DNA from: an uncultured Pelagibacteraceae bacterium
GTDB lineage: Bacteria; Pseudomonadota; Alphaproteobacteria; Pelagibacterales; Pelagibacteraceae
Assembly: GCA_902579215.1 (NCBI GenBank)
Contig: CACHGH010000001.1
Coordinates: 46,363 to 110,362 of the forward strand
Reading direction: 5' to 3'
Length of the DNA stretch: 64,000 nucleotides
Every line of letters begins with the position of its first letter. Positions within the stretch are counted from its first letter, which is position 1. A model generated the notes under the pieces. That model searched no databases and was not told where the DNA came from. It saw only the letters and a program-made list of their open reading frames with translations. This document shows positions 17,171 to 25,822 of the stretch, piece after piece. The translations under genes and the position numbers were made by a program.

Positions 17171-19506
17171 GCTTTAACTTTAGTTTTTTCTGGATCATAA
17201 AATGGAAATCCAACAACTTTTGCAGATATTCTTTTTTGATGTCCGTCAATTTTTCCTACTTCTACTTTTGTCCCCATTTTTGAATGATTAACATCTATTC
17301 TACAAAGAGCAATATTTTTGTTGAGAGTTGGAGATATACAACCACTAGTAATTACGCCAATTTGTGACCGTTCAATATGAACACAATCTCCATGATTAGC
17401 CTTTTCTTTACCAATCAACTCAAGTCCTACGAGTTTTTTTTGAGGGTTTTCTTTTCTTTTAACTAAACTTTCTTTACCAATAAAATCATCTGTTTTAGTT
17501 TTTAAAGGAACAGTAAAACCAACTCCAGCTTCAAAGGGATCAATTTGCCCATCAAATTCATTTCCAAAAAGAATTAATCCAGCCTCTATTCTTAATAAAT
17601 CTAATGCACCAAAACCTGCTGGTATTAAACCCTCATCTTTTCCAGCCTCCATCACTGTATCCCATACTTTAGGAGCATCAGATGGGTGACACCAAATTTC
17701 ATATCCTAGTTCACCAGTGTAGCCAGTTCTTGAAACTATTAAAGGAATTCCTTTTAAATCATTTACTCTGCAAATTGTAAATCTAAACCATTGTAATTCA
17801 GAAATAGAAGGTTGAGTTGGAGGTGTAAAAATAAATTTTTCAAGAATTTTTCTGCTATTTGGTCCCTGTAAAGAAATATTACTGATTTGATCGGTAGAAT
17901 TTTTTATAAAAACTTTATAATTTTTTTTCTTAGCTTGGTCTTTTAACCACTCTCCCGCATATTCATCACCGCATATCCACCTGAAACCATGGTCACTCAT
18001 TTTCAGCAATGTACCATCATCAAACATGGATCCATTTTCATAGCACATTGAAGAGTAAACTACCTGACCAACTGATAGTTTTTTTATGTTTCGTGTTAAG
18101 GTGTAGTTCATTAACTCTTCGGCATCTGGTCCTAAGATTTCAAACTTTCTTAATGAAGATAAATCAATAACAACAGCTTTTTCACGACAGGCATTGTATT
18201 CATTAATTATTCCATGTTTTGTATAATCATTTGGCAGCCAAAAACCTCTTGCATCAACAAAGTTTCTTGTGAGTTTTGAGGTTTTTTCATAAAAACCTGT
18301 ATTCCTAGTTAATTTTGTTTCTGAATCTGCTTTCATTCTAAATGCAAAAGATTTTGTAAATTCTTTTTTTTTATCATAAGTTCTAACAAAAATATCGGTT
18401 GGATTCCATGAATTACAAGCATCTATATCACTAGGACAAGCTGTAGTTCCACAAGTTAAATCTTTAAGAGCTTTAAATATCACATAATCACCTGGTCTTG
18501 CAAAAGATTCATCTGATAATACAGAATTTAACCCTCCAGCAGAAGTATTAAAAAAAAGGTTTATTGCATGCCATCCTCTTTTTTTTTGTACTCCAAATTT
18601 TTCCATAGAATCATTTAAATTATCAGAGCAGTTTGGATGTCCAAAATAACCAGCGTCTTCGTAATATTTAGATGTACATGCTAAGTTAAACGTATCGTGT
18701 CTTCCAACTGTATCTCTGATCACTTCTATTAATGGTTCATGATCGGTATCATAGAATTTAGAAAATAATCCTGGTCCAGGAAAAGTATTGCCCATAAAAG
18801 TTCTTGTTGTTTGCCAGTCGAGACCTTTTTCAATTTTTTTATCTAATTTATCTGTATCAAAAGCTACAAAATCTGAGCATTGTCTTCCAGCTGGTGAAAT
18901 AATTTGAATATAATCACCTTCTTTAACTTGAAAAGAAATTGCAGTTTGCCGCTCTATATTTATTTCATCAAGTGGATCGAACATAGGATCTGGAATTACT
19001 GATAACTCTTTGTCTTTTGTAATTTTTGCTCTTTTTATAAAAATAGTTAAATCAGTCGGAGGGTTTTGTTCATGTATTAACATTACTTCACCAGGTGCAG
19101 CAAAAATACAATAACATTTATCTTTTGACTTAAGTTTTATTTTTTCTCCCCAATTTGTATCTTTATCAAAAATTATAGAGGATTTTGATTTTTCAATATT
19201 TAAATTTCTTTTTTTTAATTGATGAGCAGCTATTTTTGAATTTTCATCTTTAGCTAAAAGTATTTTTTTTATTCCTGATGCGTCTTTATTTTCTTTTAGA
19301 TTTAAAATCCCAGTTTCAGATTTTCCATCTTTATTAAAAACTGAAATTTCACATATTTGATTTCCCTCGTTGTTTATGATCTCAATTTCATCATCTGGAA
19401 GAATTTGAATTCCTGTAAGACCACCACCGTTTACTGTGTATCTTTCAACCCCAGGTGGTAATGTGTTTAAGCCAGGCTCTTTAATATTAATACTTGTCTC
19501 TTGCAT
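17167..19506 (-). CDS. tdm: TMAO demethylase (DUF1989-GcvT fusion)
   Basis: 779 residues, the size and architecture of Tdm. Residues 1-160 hold a divergent N-terminal copy of the DUF1989-like fold. Residues about 170-380 hold the DUF1989 domain with a cysteine cluster likely to bind zinc (Cys210, Cys293, Cys352, Cys357 and Cys364 visible). Residues about 420-779 form a GcvT aminomethyltransferase-like domain that passes the released formaldehyde to tetrahydrofolate. The reaction is TMAO to dimethylamine plus a C1 unit, in the cytosol. It is transcribed divergently from tmoX and coupled to the FAD oxidoreductase. Known Tdm enzymes share this fusion. Confidence 0.92.
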   Translation of the reverse strand: MQETSINIKEPGLNTLPPGVERYTVNGGGLTGIQILPDDEIEIINNEGNQICEISVFNKDGKSETGILNLKENKDASGIKKILLAKDENSKIAAHQLKKRNLNIEKSKSSIIFDKDTNWGEKIKLKSKDKCYCIFAAPGEVMLIHEQNPPTDLTIFIKRAKITKDKELSVIPDPMFDPLDEINIERQTAISFQVKEGDYIQIISPAGRQCSDFVAFDTDKLDKKIEKGLDWQTTRTFMGNTFPGPGLFSKFYDTDHEPLIEVIRDTVGRHDTFNLACTSKYYEDAGYFGHPNCSDNLNDSMEKFGVQKKRGWHAINLFFNTSAGGLNSVLSDESFARPGDYVIFKALKDLTCGTTACPSDIDACNSWNPTDIFVRTYDKKKEFTKSFAFRMKADSETKLTRNTGFYEKTSKLTRNFVDARGFWLPNDYTKHGIINEYNACREKAVVIDLSSLRKFEILGPDAEELMNYTLTRNIKKLSVGQVVYSSMCYENGSMFDDGTLLKMSDHGFRWICGDEYAGEWLKDQAKKKNYKVFIKNSTDQISNISLQGPNSRKILEKFIFTPPTQPSISELQWFRFTICRVNDLKGIPLIVSRTGYTGELGYEIWCHPSDAPKVWDTVMEAGKDEGLIPAGFGALDLLRIEAGLILFGNEFDGQIDPFEAGVGFTVPLKTKTDDFIGKESLVKRKENPQKKLVGLELIGKEKANHGDCVHIERSQIGVITSGCISPTLNKNIALCRIDVNHSKMGTKVEVGKIDGHQKRISAKVVGFPFYDPEKTKVKA

Positions 19507-19530
19507 TTAGATATAACCTACAGCGAGCAT

Positions 19531-19560
19531 ATTATATCTATCTCTTATTGACTATACCAA
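19531..19560 (-). promoter_or_regulatory. Putative sigma-70 promoter of tdm
   Basis: On the minus strand TTGGTA (19555-19560) is followed after 18 bases by a perfect TATAAT (19531-19536). Transcription would begin near 19524, about 18 bases before the tdm ATG. Its -35 box shares the space between boxes with the divergent tmoX promoter, so RNA polymerase can probably occupy only one at a time. Confidence 0.5.
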
Positions 19561-19576
19561 TAATTAGGCAGATAAT
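19548..19576 (+). promoter_or_regulatory. Putative sigma-70 promoter of tmoX
   Basis: TTGACT (19548-19553), a 17-base spacer and GATAAT (19571-19576) give five of six matches in both boxes. The predicted start near 19583 leaves a leader of about 22 bases that carries an AAGGGGG ribosome-binding site before the ATG at 19605. It is among the best promoter matches I found in the window. Confidence 0.6.
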
Positions 19577-19604
19577 TAGTCATAATAATTGAAGGGGGAA
19601 AAGT

Positions 19605-20570
19605 ATGAAAGGCAAAAATCTACCGATAATAATTGGTGTTGTTGTTTTGATAATAGCAGGAATTTTCTTCATGCAAGGAGGAGATAAAACTGCAAAGAAA
19701 TCAGGCGACAGTGCTGAACCGATTGTAATACCAACTCATAACTGGTCTAGCCAAGTTGTTATGGCCTACGTGATAGGTGGTATTTTCGAAGCTAACGGTA
19801 ACAATGTTAAATATGTTCCAGCTGACTCTCAGGCTGTGTATGAATCAATACGTATAGGTGATGTAACGATATCACACGAGGTTTGGGAATCTGCTTTTGG
19901 TAAATCATTTACAACAGCTCTTGATAAAGGTGGCATCCTTGATTGGGGTGATCACGAAGCAAGAACTCTTGAAGATATGGGGTACCCAGATTGGGTTGCT
20001 GATAAATGTCCAGGTCTACCAGATTGGACTGCGTTAAAGAATCCAGACTGCGCTGCAGCGTTTGTAACACCTGACTCAGGTGGAAAAGGTCGAATGTTAG
20101 AAGGACCACAAACTTGGCATGGAGACTTAATTCCTCAAAGAATTGATGCTTTAGGTCTAGGAGATCTTTGGGTTGTTAAATTTGCTGGAAGTGCAGATGC
20201 ACTTTGGGCAGAATTAGCAGCAGCTAAAAAAGAGGACAGAGGAACTATAATTTTTAACTGGACACCAAACTTTACTGATGGTGCTGGTTTCACATTTATA
20301 AAATTCCCTCCATACACAGCTGGTTGTAGACCAGAAGATGGTGGTGATGGTAAATGTGGTTCGCCAGATGGTTATTTGAAAAAGGCTGTTAATGCAGACT
20401 TTCCAAAAACTCATCCAGGAGCAGCGGATATTTTCAAAAAAATGTCGTTCTCTACTGGCCAAATCGGTGCAATGGCAGCTTTAGTTGACCTTGATAAAAT
20501 GACTCACGAAGACGCAGCTAAAAAATGGTTAGCTGATAACGAGTCTGTTTGGAAAGCTTGGATGAACTAA
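19605..20570 (+). CDS. tmoX: TMAO-binding protein of an ABC transporter
   Basis: 321 residues of the OpuAC/ProX glycine-betaine-type binding family. The N-terminus is a basic, uncleaved-looking signal anchor (L-P-I-I-I-G-V-V-V-L-I-I-A). The mature part starts near residue 38 and contains a tryptophan-rich ligand set (H-N-W-S-S-Q-V, D-W-V-A-D-K, Q-T-W-H-G-D, I-F-N-W-T-P-N-F). TmoX proteins form a subgroup of this family, and the position opposite tdm supports TMAO over glycine betaine. It has its own promoter and a strong terminator. A paralogue, ProX, lies at 54808-55827. Confidence 0.82.
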   Translation: MKGKNLPIIIGVVVLIIAGIFFMQGGDKTAKKSGDSAEPIVIPTHNWSSQVVMAYVIGGIFEANGNNVKYVPADSQAVYESIRIGDVTISHEVWESAFGKSFTTALDKGGILDWGDHEARTLEDMGYPDWVADKCPGLPDWTALKNPDCAAAFVTPDSGGKGRMLEGPQTWHGDLIPQRIDALGLGDLWVVKFAGSADALWAELAAAKKEDRGTIIFNWTPNFTDGAGFTFIKFPPYTAGCRPEDGGDGKCGSPDGYLKKAVNADFPKTHPGAADIFKKMSFSTGQIGAMAALVDLDKMTHEDAAKKWLADNESVWKAWMN

Positions 20571-20601
20571 TTATAGGCTGTGTAAATAGTAATAATTTAA
20601 A

Positions 20602-20637
20602 ATCTCTCCCAACTTTGTTGGGGGGGATTTTTTTTTA
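20602..20637 (+). terminator. Strong rho-independent terminator after tmoX
   Basis: A 12-bp stem (20602-20613 with 20617-20628, two G-U pairs, 3-base TTT loop) containing CCCAAC/GTTGGG is followed by a T tract to about 20636. It sits 32 bases after the tmoX stop. It makes tmoX a separate short transcript, which fits a binding protein needed in molar excess over the permease. Confidence 0.9.
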
Positions 20638-20661
20638 TAAAAATTTGTGTAAAATATAGGA

Positions 20662-21039
20662 ATGAAAAAATATCTCTTTGTCATATTTTTAAGTTTTTTA
20701 ATTTCATCTTCGGCTTTAGCTCGTAAAGTAGGATGTAAAGAAGGAAACTGCGAAAATGGTTTTGGCCTGTGGGTTTCTACAGATGGCACAACATATGAAG
20801 GAGAATGGTCAGGAACAAAAAAAAATGGTCAAGGAGTCGAAACTTGGCCTAATGGATATATTTACAAAGGTGAATTCAAAAATAGTGAGTGGAGTGGACA
20901 AGGAACTTTAACTTTCCCAAATGGTGCAACTTACGAAGGAGAATGGGCCAATGGTTTTATGAATGGAAAAGGAACATTTACTTGGTCTGATGGTAAAAAG
21001 AAAACAGGTATTTGGGTAAATGGCAAATTACAAGAATAG
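20662..21039 (+). CDS. Secreted MORN-repeat protein
   Basis: 125 residues. A cleavable signal peptide (basic start, hydrophobic core, likely cut near S-S-A-L-A) is followed by four MORN-type repeats with the Y-x-G-E-W and G-x-G-x-x-x-x-x-x-G pattern: T-Y-E-G-E-W-S, I-Y-K-G-E-F-K, T-Y-E-G-E-W-A and a last diverged copy with K-T-G-I-W. MORN repeats form a beta-hairpin ladder for protein or lipid contacts, and a periplasmic location is expected here. It lies between tmoX and tmoWV, and its link to TMAO transport is unclear. Its start is just downstream of the tmoX terminator. Confidence 0.8.
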   Translation: MKKYLFVIFLSFLISSSALARKVGCKEGNCENGFGLWVSTDGTTYEGEWSGTKKNGQGVETWPNGYIYKGEFKNSEWSGQGTLTFPNGATYEGEWANGFMNGKGTFTWSDGKKKTGIWVNGKLQE

Positions 21040-21046
21040 TTAAAAA

Positions 21047-21598
21047 ATGATACAAGATAAATATTTAAATAAATTAAAAGAGTTACCCGAACCAGTTAGG
21101 CAATTTGGTGGTCTTGTTACTATAACAATTATTGTAATTTTATCTTTTACTATTTTAAATATTTATTGGGGCGGAGGTGATGAGTTAATTAGAAAAATGA
21201 AAATAGAAGAGGAAAGAATTGCAAAAGAAAAAAAACTAAATGAGGTTATTTCAAACCTACCATCAGGAGTTCTAGTATTCTATGAGGGAACTGACCTTTA
21301 TAAGTTATCGAACGAACAATATGAAGCAGTTTGCAAAATAACCAAACTTATTCCTCAACGTGCTATTATGGCCGCTCATTTCTTAAACCATAAAGCTTAT
21401 GAATTATATACAATAAATGGGAATAAAATTGATGATACCTTTGTCAAATGGGACAAAGAGAAAAACAAATGTTTTGCTGGTTACAGTGTAAGCGGAAGCA
21501 ATGTTGGAGTAAATGAAACTGCAACTGTCACTGGAGAAGTTTTAAGTTTTTTAAGCACAGGTATAGACACTAGAGTTTATTTTATTAAAAATTTTTAG
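21047..21598 (+). CDS. Single-span membrane protein of unknown function
   Basis: 183 residues: a short cytosolic start, one membrane helix (about 22-42, G-L-V-T-I-T-I-I-V-I-L-S-F-T-I-L), a charged K/E-rich coil (about 50-68) and a globular periplasmic domain with three cysteines and a late G-V-N-E-T-A-T-V-T-G-E-V. No family recognised. It begins 7 bases after the MORN gene, so the two are probably one unit. The domain may interact with envelope components, but no motif tells which. Confidence 0.65.
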   Translation: MIQDKYLNKLKELPEPVRQFGGLVTITIIVILSFTILNIYWGGGDELIRKMKIEEERIAKEKKLNEVISNLPSGVLVFYEGTDLYKLSNEQYEAVCKITKLIPQRAIMAAHFLNHKAYELYTINGNKIDDTFVKWDKEKNKCFAGYSVSGSNVGVNETATVTGEVLSFLSTGIDTRVYFIKNF

Positions 21599-21662
21599 GG
21601 AGGAAAAACAATAATTATATAGATTTTATTTTTAGTTAATATCGTATAACTTGTTAAATGAA

Positions 21663-22694
21663 ATGACTGATGCTGTAATTAAATGTGAGTCTGTTTATAA
21701 AATATTTGGTGTAAATGCCAAAAAAATGCTCGAAGAAGCAAATGGAAACGTAGACGCAAAAACATTTCAAGAAAAAGGATGTATTGTAGGAGTGAACAAT
21801 GCTTCTTTTGAAGTCTCAAAAGGAGAAATGTTGGTTGTTATGGGTTTATCAGGTTCTGGAAAATCTACATTATTAAGATGTATTTCAAGATTAACTGATG
21901 CAACTGGGGGAAAAATTTTTATAGAAGGCCAAGATTTACTTTCGTTAAAAGAAAAAGAATTAATTGAACTTAGAAGAAACAAAATGGGAATGGTTTTCCA
22001 AAGTTTTGCTTTACTACCACATAAAACAGTTTTGGAAAATATTGCTTTTCCTCTTTTAGTTAAAGGTGTTGAGACTGAGAACAGTATTAATAAGGCTATG
22101 GACATGGTTAAGCTCGTTGGTCTTGATGGAAGAGAAAATTATTTTCCAAGAGAACTTTCAGGTGGACAGCAACAAAGAGTAGGTATTGCTAGATCATTAG
22201 CTGTAGAACCTGATATTTGGTTTTTAGACGAACCTTTTTCAGCACTAGATCCATTGATTAGAAAAGAAATGCAAGATGAATTTTTAAGACTTCAAGAAAA
22301 ATTAAAAAAAACAATCATGTTTATTACTCATGATTTTGATGAAGCATTAAAACTAGCTGACCGTATAGCGATTATGAAGGATGGTATAATTGAACAATTA
22401 GACACTCCAGCAAAAATTGTACTAAATCCAGCTACAGAATATGTAAAAAAATTTACTGAAGAAGTACCAAGAGAAAAAGTTTTAATAATAGAAGATGTAA
22501 TGGATGCACCAACTTCGGATAATTTAAGCAACCTAAAAGTTTCAAAAGATGAAATAATAGAAAATGTAGCAGAAAAAATTTTATCACAAGAAAAGTCAGT
22601 AGGCGTAGTAGACAAAAATAACAAAATTGTTGGAACTGTTCATCCTTCAAAAATAATCCATACTGTTTTTGGAGGAAGAAAAGAAAACAGTTAA
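21663..22694 (+). CDS. tmoW: TMAO ABC transporter ATP-binding subunit
   Basis: 343 residues from the ATG at 21663 (a TTG 12 bases upstream is in frame). ProV-type ATPase: Walker A G-L-S-G-S-G-K-S-T, Q-loop V-F-Q-S-F, signature L-S-G-G-Q-Q-Q-R, Walker B W-F-L-D-E-P and switch T-H-D. The end carries a CBS-like regulatory region, as in glycine betaine importers. It energises import through TmoV. It lies 3 bases before the permease and is separated from tmoX by two unrelated genes. Confidence 0.88.
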   Translation: MTDAVIKCESVYKIFGVNAKKMLEEANGNVDAKTFQEKGCIVGVNNASFEVSKGEMLVVMGLSGSGKSTLLRCISRLTDATGGKIFIEGQDLLSLKEKELIELRRNKMGMVFQSFALLPHKTVLENIAFPLLVKGVETENSINKAMDMVKLVGLDGRENYFPRELSGGQQQRVGIARSLAVEPDIWFLDEPFSALDPLIRKEMQDEFLRLQEKLKKTIMFITHDFDEALKLADRIAIMKDGIIEQLDTPAKIVLNPATEYVKKFTEEVPREKVLIIEDVMDAPTSDNLSNLKVSKDEIIENVAEKILSQEKSVGVVDKNNKIVGTVHPSKIIHTVFGGRKENS

Positions 22695-22697
22695 ATT

Positions 22698-24851
22698 ATG
22701 GAATTATTAAAAAAATATCCAAAATTATTTCAATGGTTGTTTTTGCTGGTTGTATTTTTTGCCTTATGTTTTGCAATTGATGTTCCTGAAACCTATAAAT
22801 TTATAAGGGGCCAAGCAGAATTTATTAAAGATCCAAACCAAAGTACTTACATACTCTTCGGTAAAGAAGTAAGGTACTATGCATTTGACAATTTCTGGAG
22901 ACTGCCTCCTTTACTTGGATGGTTACCGATTTGGATAAATGATGGCTTGTTTTTCCTATTGAATGAATGGATGCCAATGGAATTTTGGGATTCAGCTACA
23001 CAAGAATACAAAACTCGACCTTTAGTTCTACAAATATCAAGAAATATAACTGCGTTTATGACATTTCTTATTGAACTAATTAGAGAAATTTTATTAGGCG
23101 GTGTTGAAACAATTGTTGCATTTACAAGTTGGAACTTTGTAAGTGCATATCCATGGGCAAAATTACCAGGTTTACCATGGACAATTGTTGCTGCAGGTGC
23201 AGCTATATTAGCTTACAAATTGAGTGGCAAAGGTTTGGCTATATTTGCTGGCTTAGTAATGATTTACATTTCAGTGTTTGGCCAGTGGAAACCTTCAATG
23301 CAAACGCTTTCCTTTATCCTGGTAGCAGCACCACTTTCTTTTATTTTTGGATTGAGTTTAGGTGTTATGGCTTATAAGAGCAAACGTGTTGAAAAAGCAT
23401 TATATCCAATACTTCTCGTTATGCAGACTATGCCTCAATATGCTGTACTAGTTCCTGCTATGGTTCTATTTGGCATTGGTGACCATGCTGCTGTTATAAT
23501 AACAATGGTTGTTGCTATTCCACCAATGATCCTATTAACTTTATTAGGTCTGAGAGGAGTATCTCCTGAAGTAATTGAAGCTGGTAAAATGAGTGGATGT
23601 AGTAATTGGCAACTTTTGACTGAGGTATTAATCCCAACTGCAAGAAGAGATATTCTGATTGGTGTCAACCAAGTCATAATGGTTTGTTTTTCTATGGCAG
23701 TTATTTCAGCTTTTATAGGCGCTAAAGGACTAGGGTGGAATTTATTGTTAGCCTTAAATCAACTGAATATTGGTTTAGCATTAGAAGCAGGTTTATGTAT
23801 TAGCTTGATTGCAATTCTTTTAGACAAAATGTCTTTGGCTTGGGCAAATAAGCAAACCGATTATTTTGGTAACCTTACATTTTATCAACGTTATAAAAAC
23901 ACAATATTTTTTGGTGGAGCTGTAGTGGTTGGAATGATACTTGCATTAGCTGGATCTTTTTTCTTTAAAGAAGGTTTTAATTATTTATATGAGGTTCCTC
24001 ATAATAAAGGAATCTCAACCGCAGATTTCTGGAACAAAGGTGTTGATTGGATTTTTGATACCTTCTTTGTATACATTAAAGCGTTTAATACGTGGTTGAT
24101 AACAGAAGTTCTTCAACCAATGAGGGCACTGTATCTAAGAATGCCAGCAGTTGCTACCTTAGTATTAGTTGTTGGTGCAGGTTATATAATTGGGGGAATT
24201 CGTTCTGCTTTTACAGTGGGCGGATTAACATTGTTTATAGCTCTAAGTCCGTGGTGGGACAGAGCTTTAGTTACAACATACATGGCAACTTTTGGAGTTA
24301 TTGTATCATGTACTATTGGATTTGTTGTAGGAACTTTGTGTCAACAAAATACATATACCACAAAGTTTATGTTAGGCATTTGTGATATTTTTCAAACATT
24401 TCCATCTTTTGTATATTTAATTCCAGTGATGATGCTTTTTGGAGTTACAGATACATCAGTATTAATTGCAGTAATAGTTTACGCAACAATTCCTGCAACA
24501 AGATACACTATTGAGGGGCTTAGAAGTGTTCCAGTTGCTTTACACGATGCTGCTACAATGTCTGGCGTAACAAAATTACAAAGATTATTTAAAATTGAAT
24601 TTCCTTTAGCGTTTCCTCATATGATGCTTGGGTTAAATCAAACAATTGTATTTGCATTATTTATGGTAATTATAGGAGCATTTATTGGAACTGAAGATTT
24701 AGGACAATATATTCTAAAAGCTTTATCCGATAAAGCGGGTGGAGGCAAAGGATTAGTGTTAGGTATTTGTGTAGCATTTATAGGTCTAATATTTGATAAT
24801 TTAATTCGAACTTGGGTAGAAAAAAGAAAAAAACATCTCGGTATAGATTAA
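22698..24851 (+). CDS. tmoV: TMAO ABC transporter permease, duplicated
   Basis: 717 residues with two binding-protein-dependent permease domains in one chain. Each half carries the E-A-A-like coupling loop (first half E-A-G-K-M-S-G-C-S, second half D-A-A-T-M-S-G-V-T) that contacts the ATPase. A first hydrophobic region (about 1-210) precedes the first domain. So the polypeptide supplies both halves of the translocation pore, unlike the single-domain ProW at 53863-54747. Long permeases of this kind are known in Tmo-type transporters. It is 3 bases after tmoW and 1 base before the next gene. Confidence 0.87.
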   Translation: MELLKKYPKLFQWLFLLVVFFALCFAIDVPETYKFIRGQAEFIKDPNQSTYILFGKEVRYYAFDNFWRLPPLLGWLPIWINDGLFFLLNEWMPMEFWDSATQEYKTRPLVLQISRNITAFMTFLIELIREILLGGVETIVAFTSWNFVSAYPWAKLPGLPWTIVAAGAAILAYKLSGKGLAIFAGLVMIYISVFGQWKPSMQTLSFILVAAPLSFIFGLSLGVMAYKSKRVEKALYPILLVMQTMPQYAVLVPAMVLFGIGDHAAVIITMVVAIPPMILLTLLGLRGVSPEVIEAGKMSGCSNWQLLTEVLIPTARRDILIGVNQVIMVCFSMAVISAFIGAKGLGWNLLLALNQLNIGLALEAGLCISLIAILLDKMSLAWANKQTDYFGNLTFYQRYKNTIFFGGAVVVGMILALAGSFFFKEGFNYLYEVPHNKGISTADFWNKGVDWIFDTFFVYIKAFNTWLITEVLQPMRALYLRMPAVATLVLVVGAGYIIGGIRSAFTVGGLTLFIALSPWWDRALVTTYMATFGVIVSCTIGFVVGTLCQQNTYTTKFMLGICDIFQTFPSFVYLIPVMMLFGVTDTSVLIAVIVYATIPATRYTIEGLRSVPVALHDAATMSGVTKLQRLFKIEFPLAFPHMMLGLNQTIVFALFMVIIGAFIGTEDLGQYILKALSDKAGGGKGLVLGICVAFIGLIFDNLIRTWVEKRKKHLGID

Positions 24852-24852
24852 A

Positions 24853-25815
24853 ATGAAAAAAATATTAGTTATTGGTGGTGGAGCGATGGGGTCAGCATTT
24901 ACAATTCCTTGCTTAGATAATAAAAATAATGTTACCATTACAGAGCCTTATAGCAAAACTTTTATTAAAGACTTATCTTCAAAAAATAAATTTCATTCAA
25001 GTTTAAAAATAAATCTTCCAAAAAGTTTAAAATTTAGAAAATTCTCTACAAACTTATTAAAAGAAAAATTTGATTTGATTGTAATTGCTTTAAGCCTTAC
25101 AGGCATTGATTTTATTAGCAAAGAGCTAAAAAAATTAAAATTAAAAAATCCAATATTAGTACTTACCAAAGGATTAAAATACGAAAAAAAAAATAATAAA
25201 ATTCTAACTATTTCAGAACAATTAAAAAAAAATTATAATGGAATGAATATTTCAGTTTTAAAAGGTCCTTGTTTAGCAAAGGAATTAGCCAGAAAAAATC
25301 AAACAAATGTAATTCTTGCCAATAAAAATATTAAAATAGCTAAACAGATAGGCAAGATGATTTCTACAAAATATTACGTTATAGAATTTTCTAATGATAT
25401 TATTGGCGTAGAAATATGTTCCGCAATAAAAAATATATACGCAATGATAATTGGATCGGGTCAAAGCTTAAATACATCATCGAGTTTATTTCAACAATCA
25501 ATAATTGAAATGCAATATTTAACTAAATATTTTAAAGGAAAAGAAGTAACAACTCTAGGCCTTGCTGGTATAGGTGATTTATATGTTAGTGCAGCAGGGG
25601 GCAGAAATAGCAAAATGGGAAGTTATTTGGGAAAAGGATTTACATTTAACAAAGCAAAAAAAAAATTTATGCCTAAAGATACAGTTGAAGGAGAACAACT
25701 AGTTAGAGAGATAGCACCATATATATTGAAAAAAATAAATAAAAAGAAAATTCCTTTGATGAATAGTTTGTTTAAAACAATCTTAAAAAATAAAAAATTA
25801 AATATAAAATTATAA
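24853..25815 (+). CDS. GpsA-like NAD(P)-dependent glycerol-3-phosphate dehydrogenase homologue
   Basis: 320 residues: an N-terminal Rossmann motif G-G-G-A-M-G-S-A-F, a central G-P-C-L-A-K-E-L-A, the E-I-C-S-A-I-K-N-I-Y-A active-site helix (the conserved lysine is kept) and G-L-A-G-I-G-D-L. The family reduces dihydroxyacetone phosphate to sn-glycerol-3-phosphate for membrane lipids. The usual C-T-G-x-x-S-R-N segment is changed to A-A-G-G-R-N-S-K-M-G, so the substrate may differ. It is translated right after tmoV and converges on tmm with a 7-base gap. A plain biosynthetic GpsA is the simplest reading. Confidence 0.8.
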   Translation: MKKILVIGGGAMGSAFTIPCLDNKNNVTITEPYSKTFIKDLSSKNKFHSSLKINLPKSLKFRKFSTNLLKEKFDLIVIALSLTGIDFISKELKKLKLKNPILVLTKGLKYEKKNNKILTISEQLKKNYNGMNISVLKGPCLAKELARKNQTNVILANKNIKIAKQIGKMISTKYYVIEFSNDIIGVEICSAIKNIYAMIIGSGQSLNTSSSLFQQSIIEMQYLTKYFKGKEVTTLGLAGIGDLYVSAAGGRNSKMGSYLGKGFTFNKAKKKFMPKDTVEGEQLVREIAPYILKKINKKKIPLMNSLFKTILKNKKLNIKL

Positions 25816-25822
25816 ATAAAAT

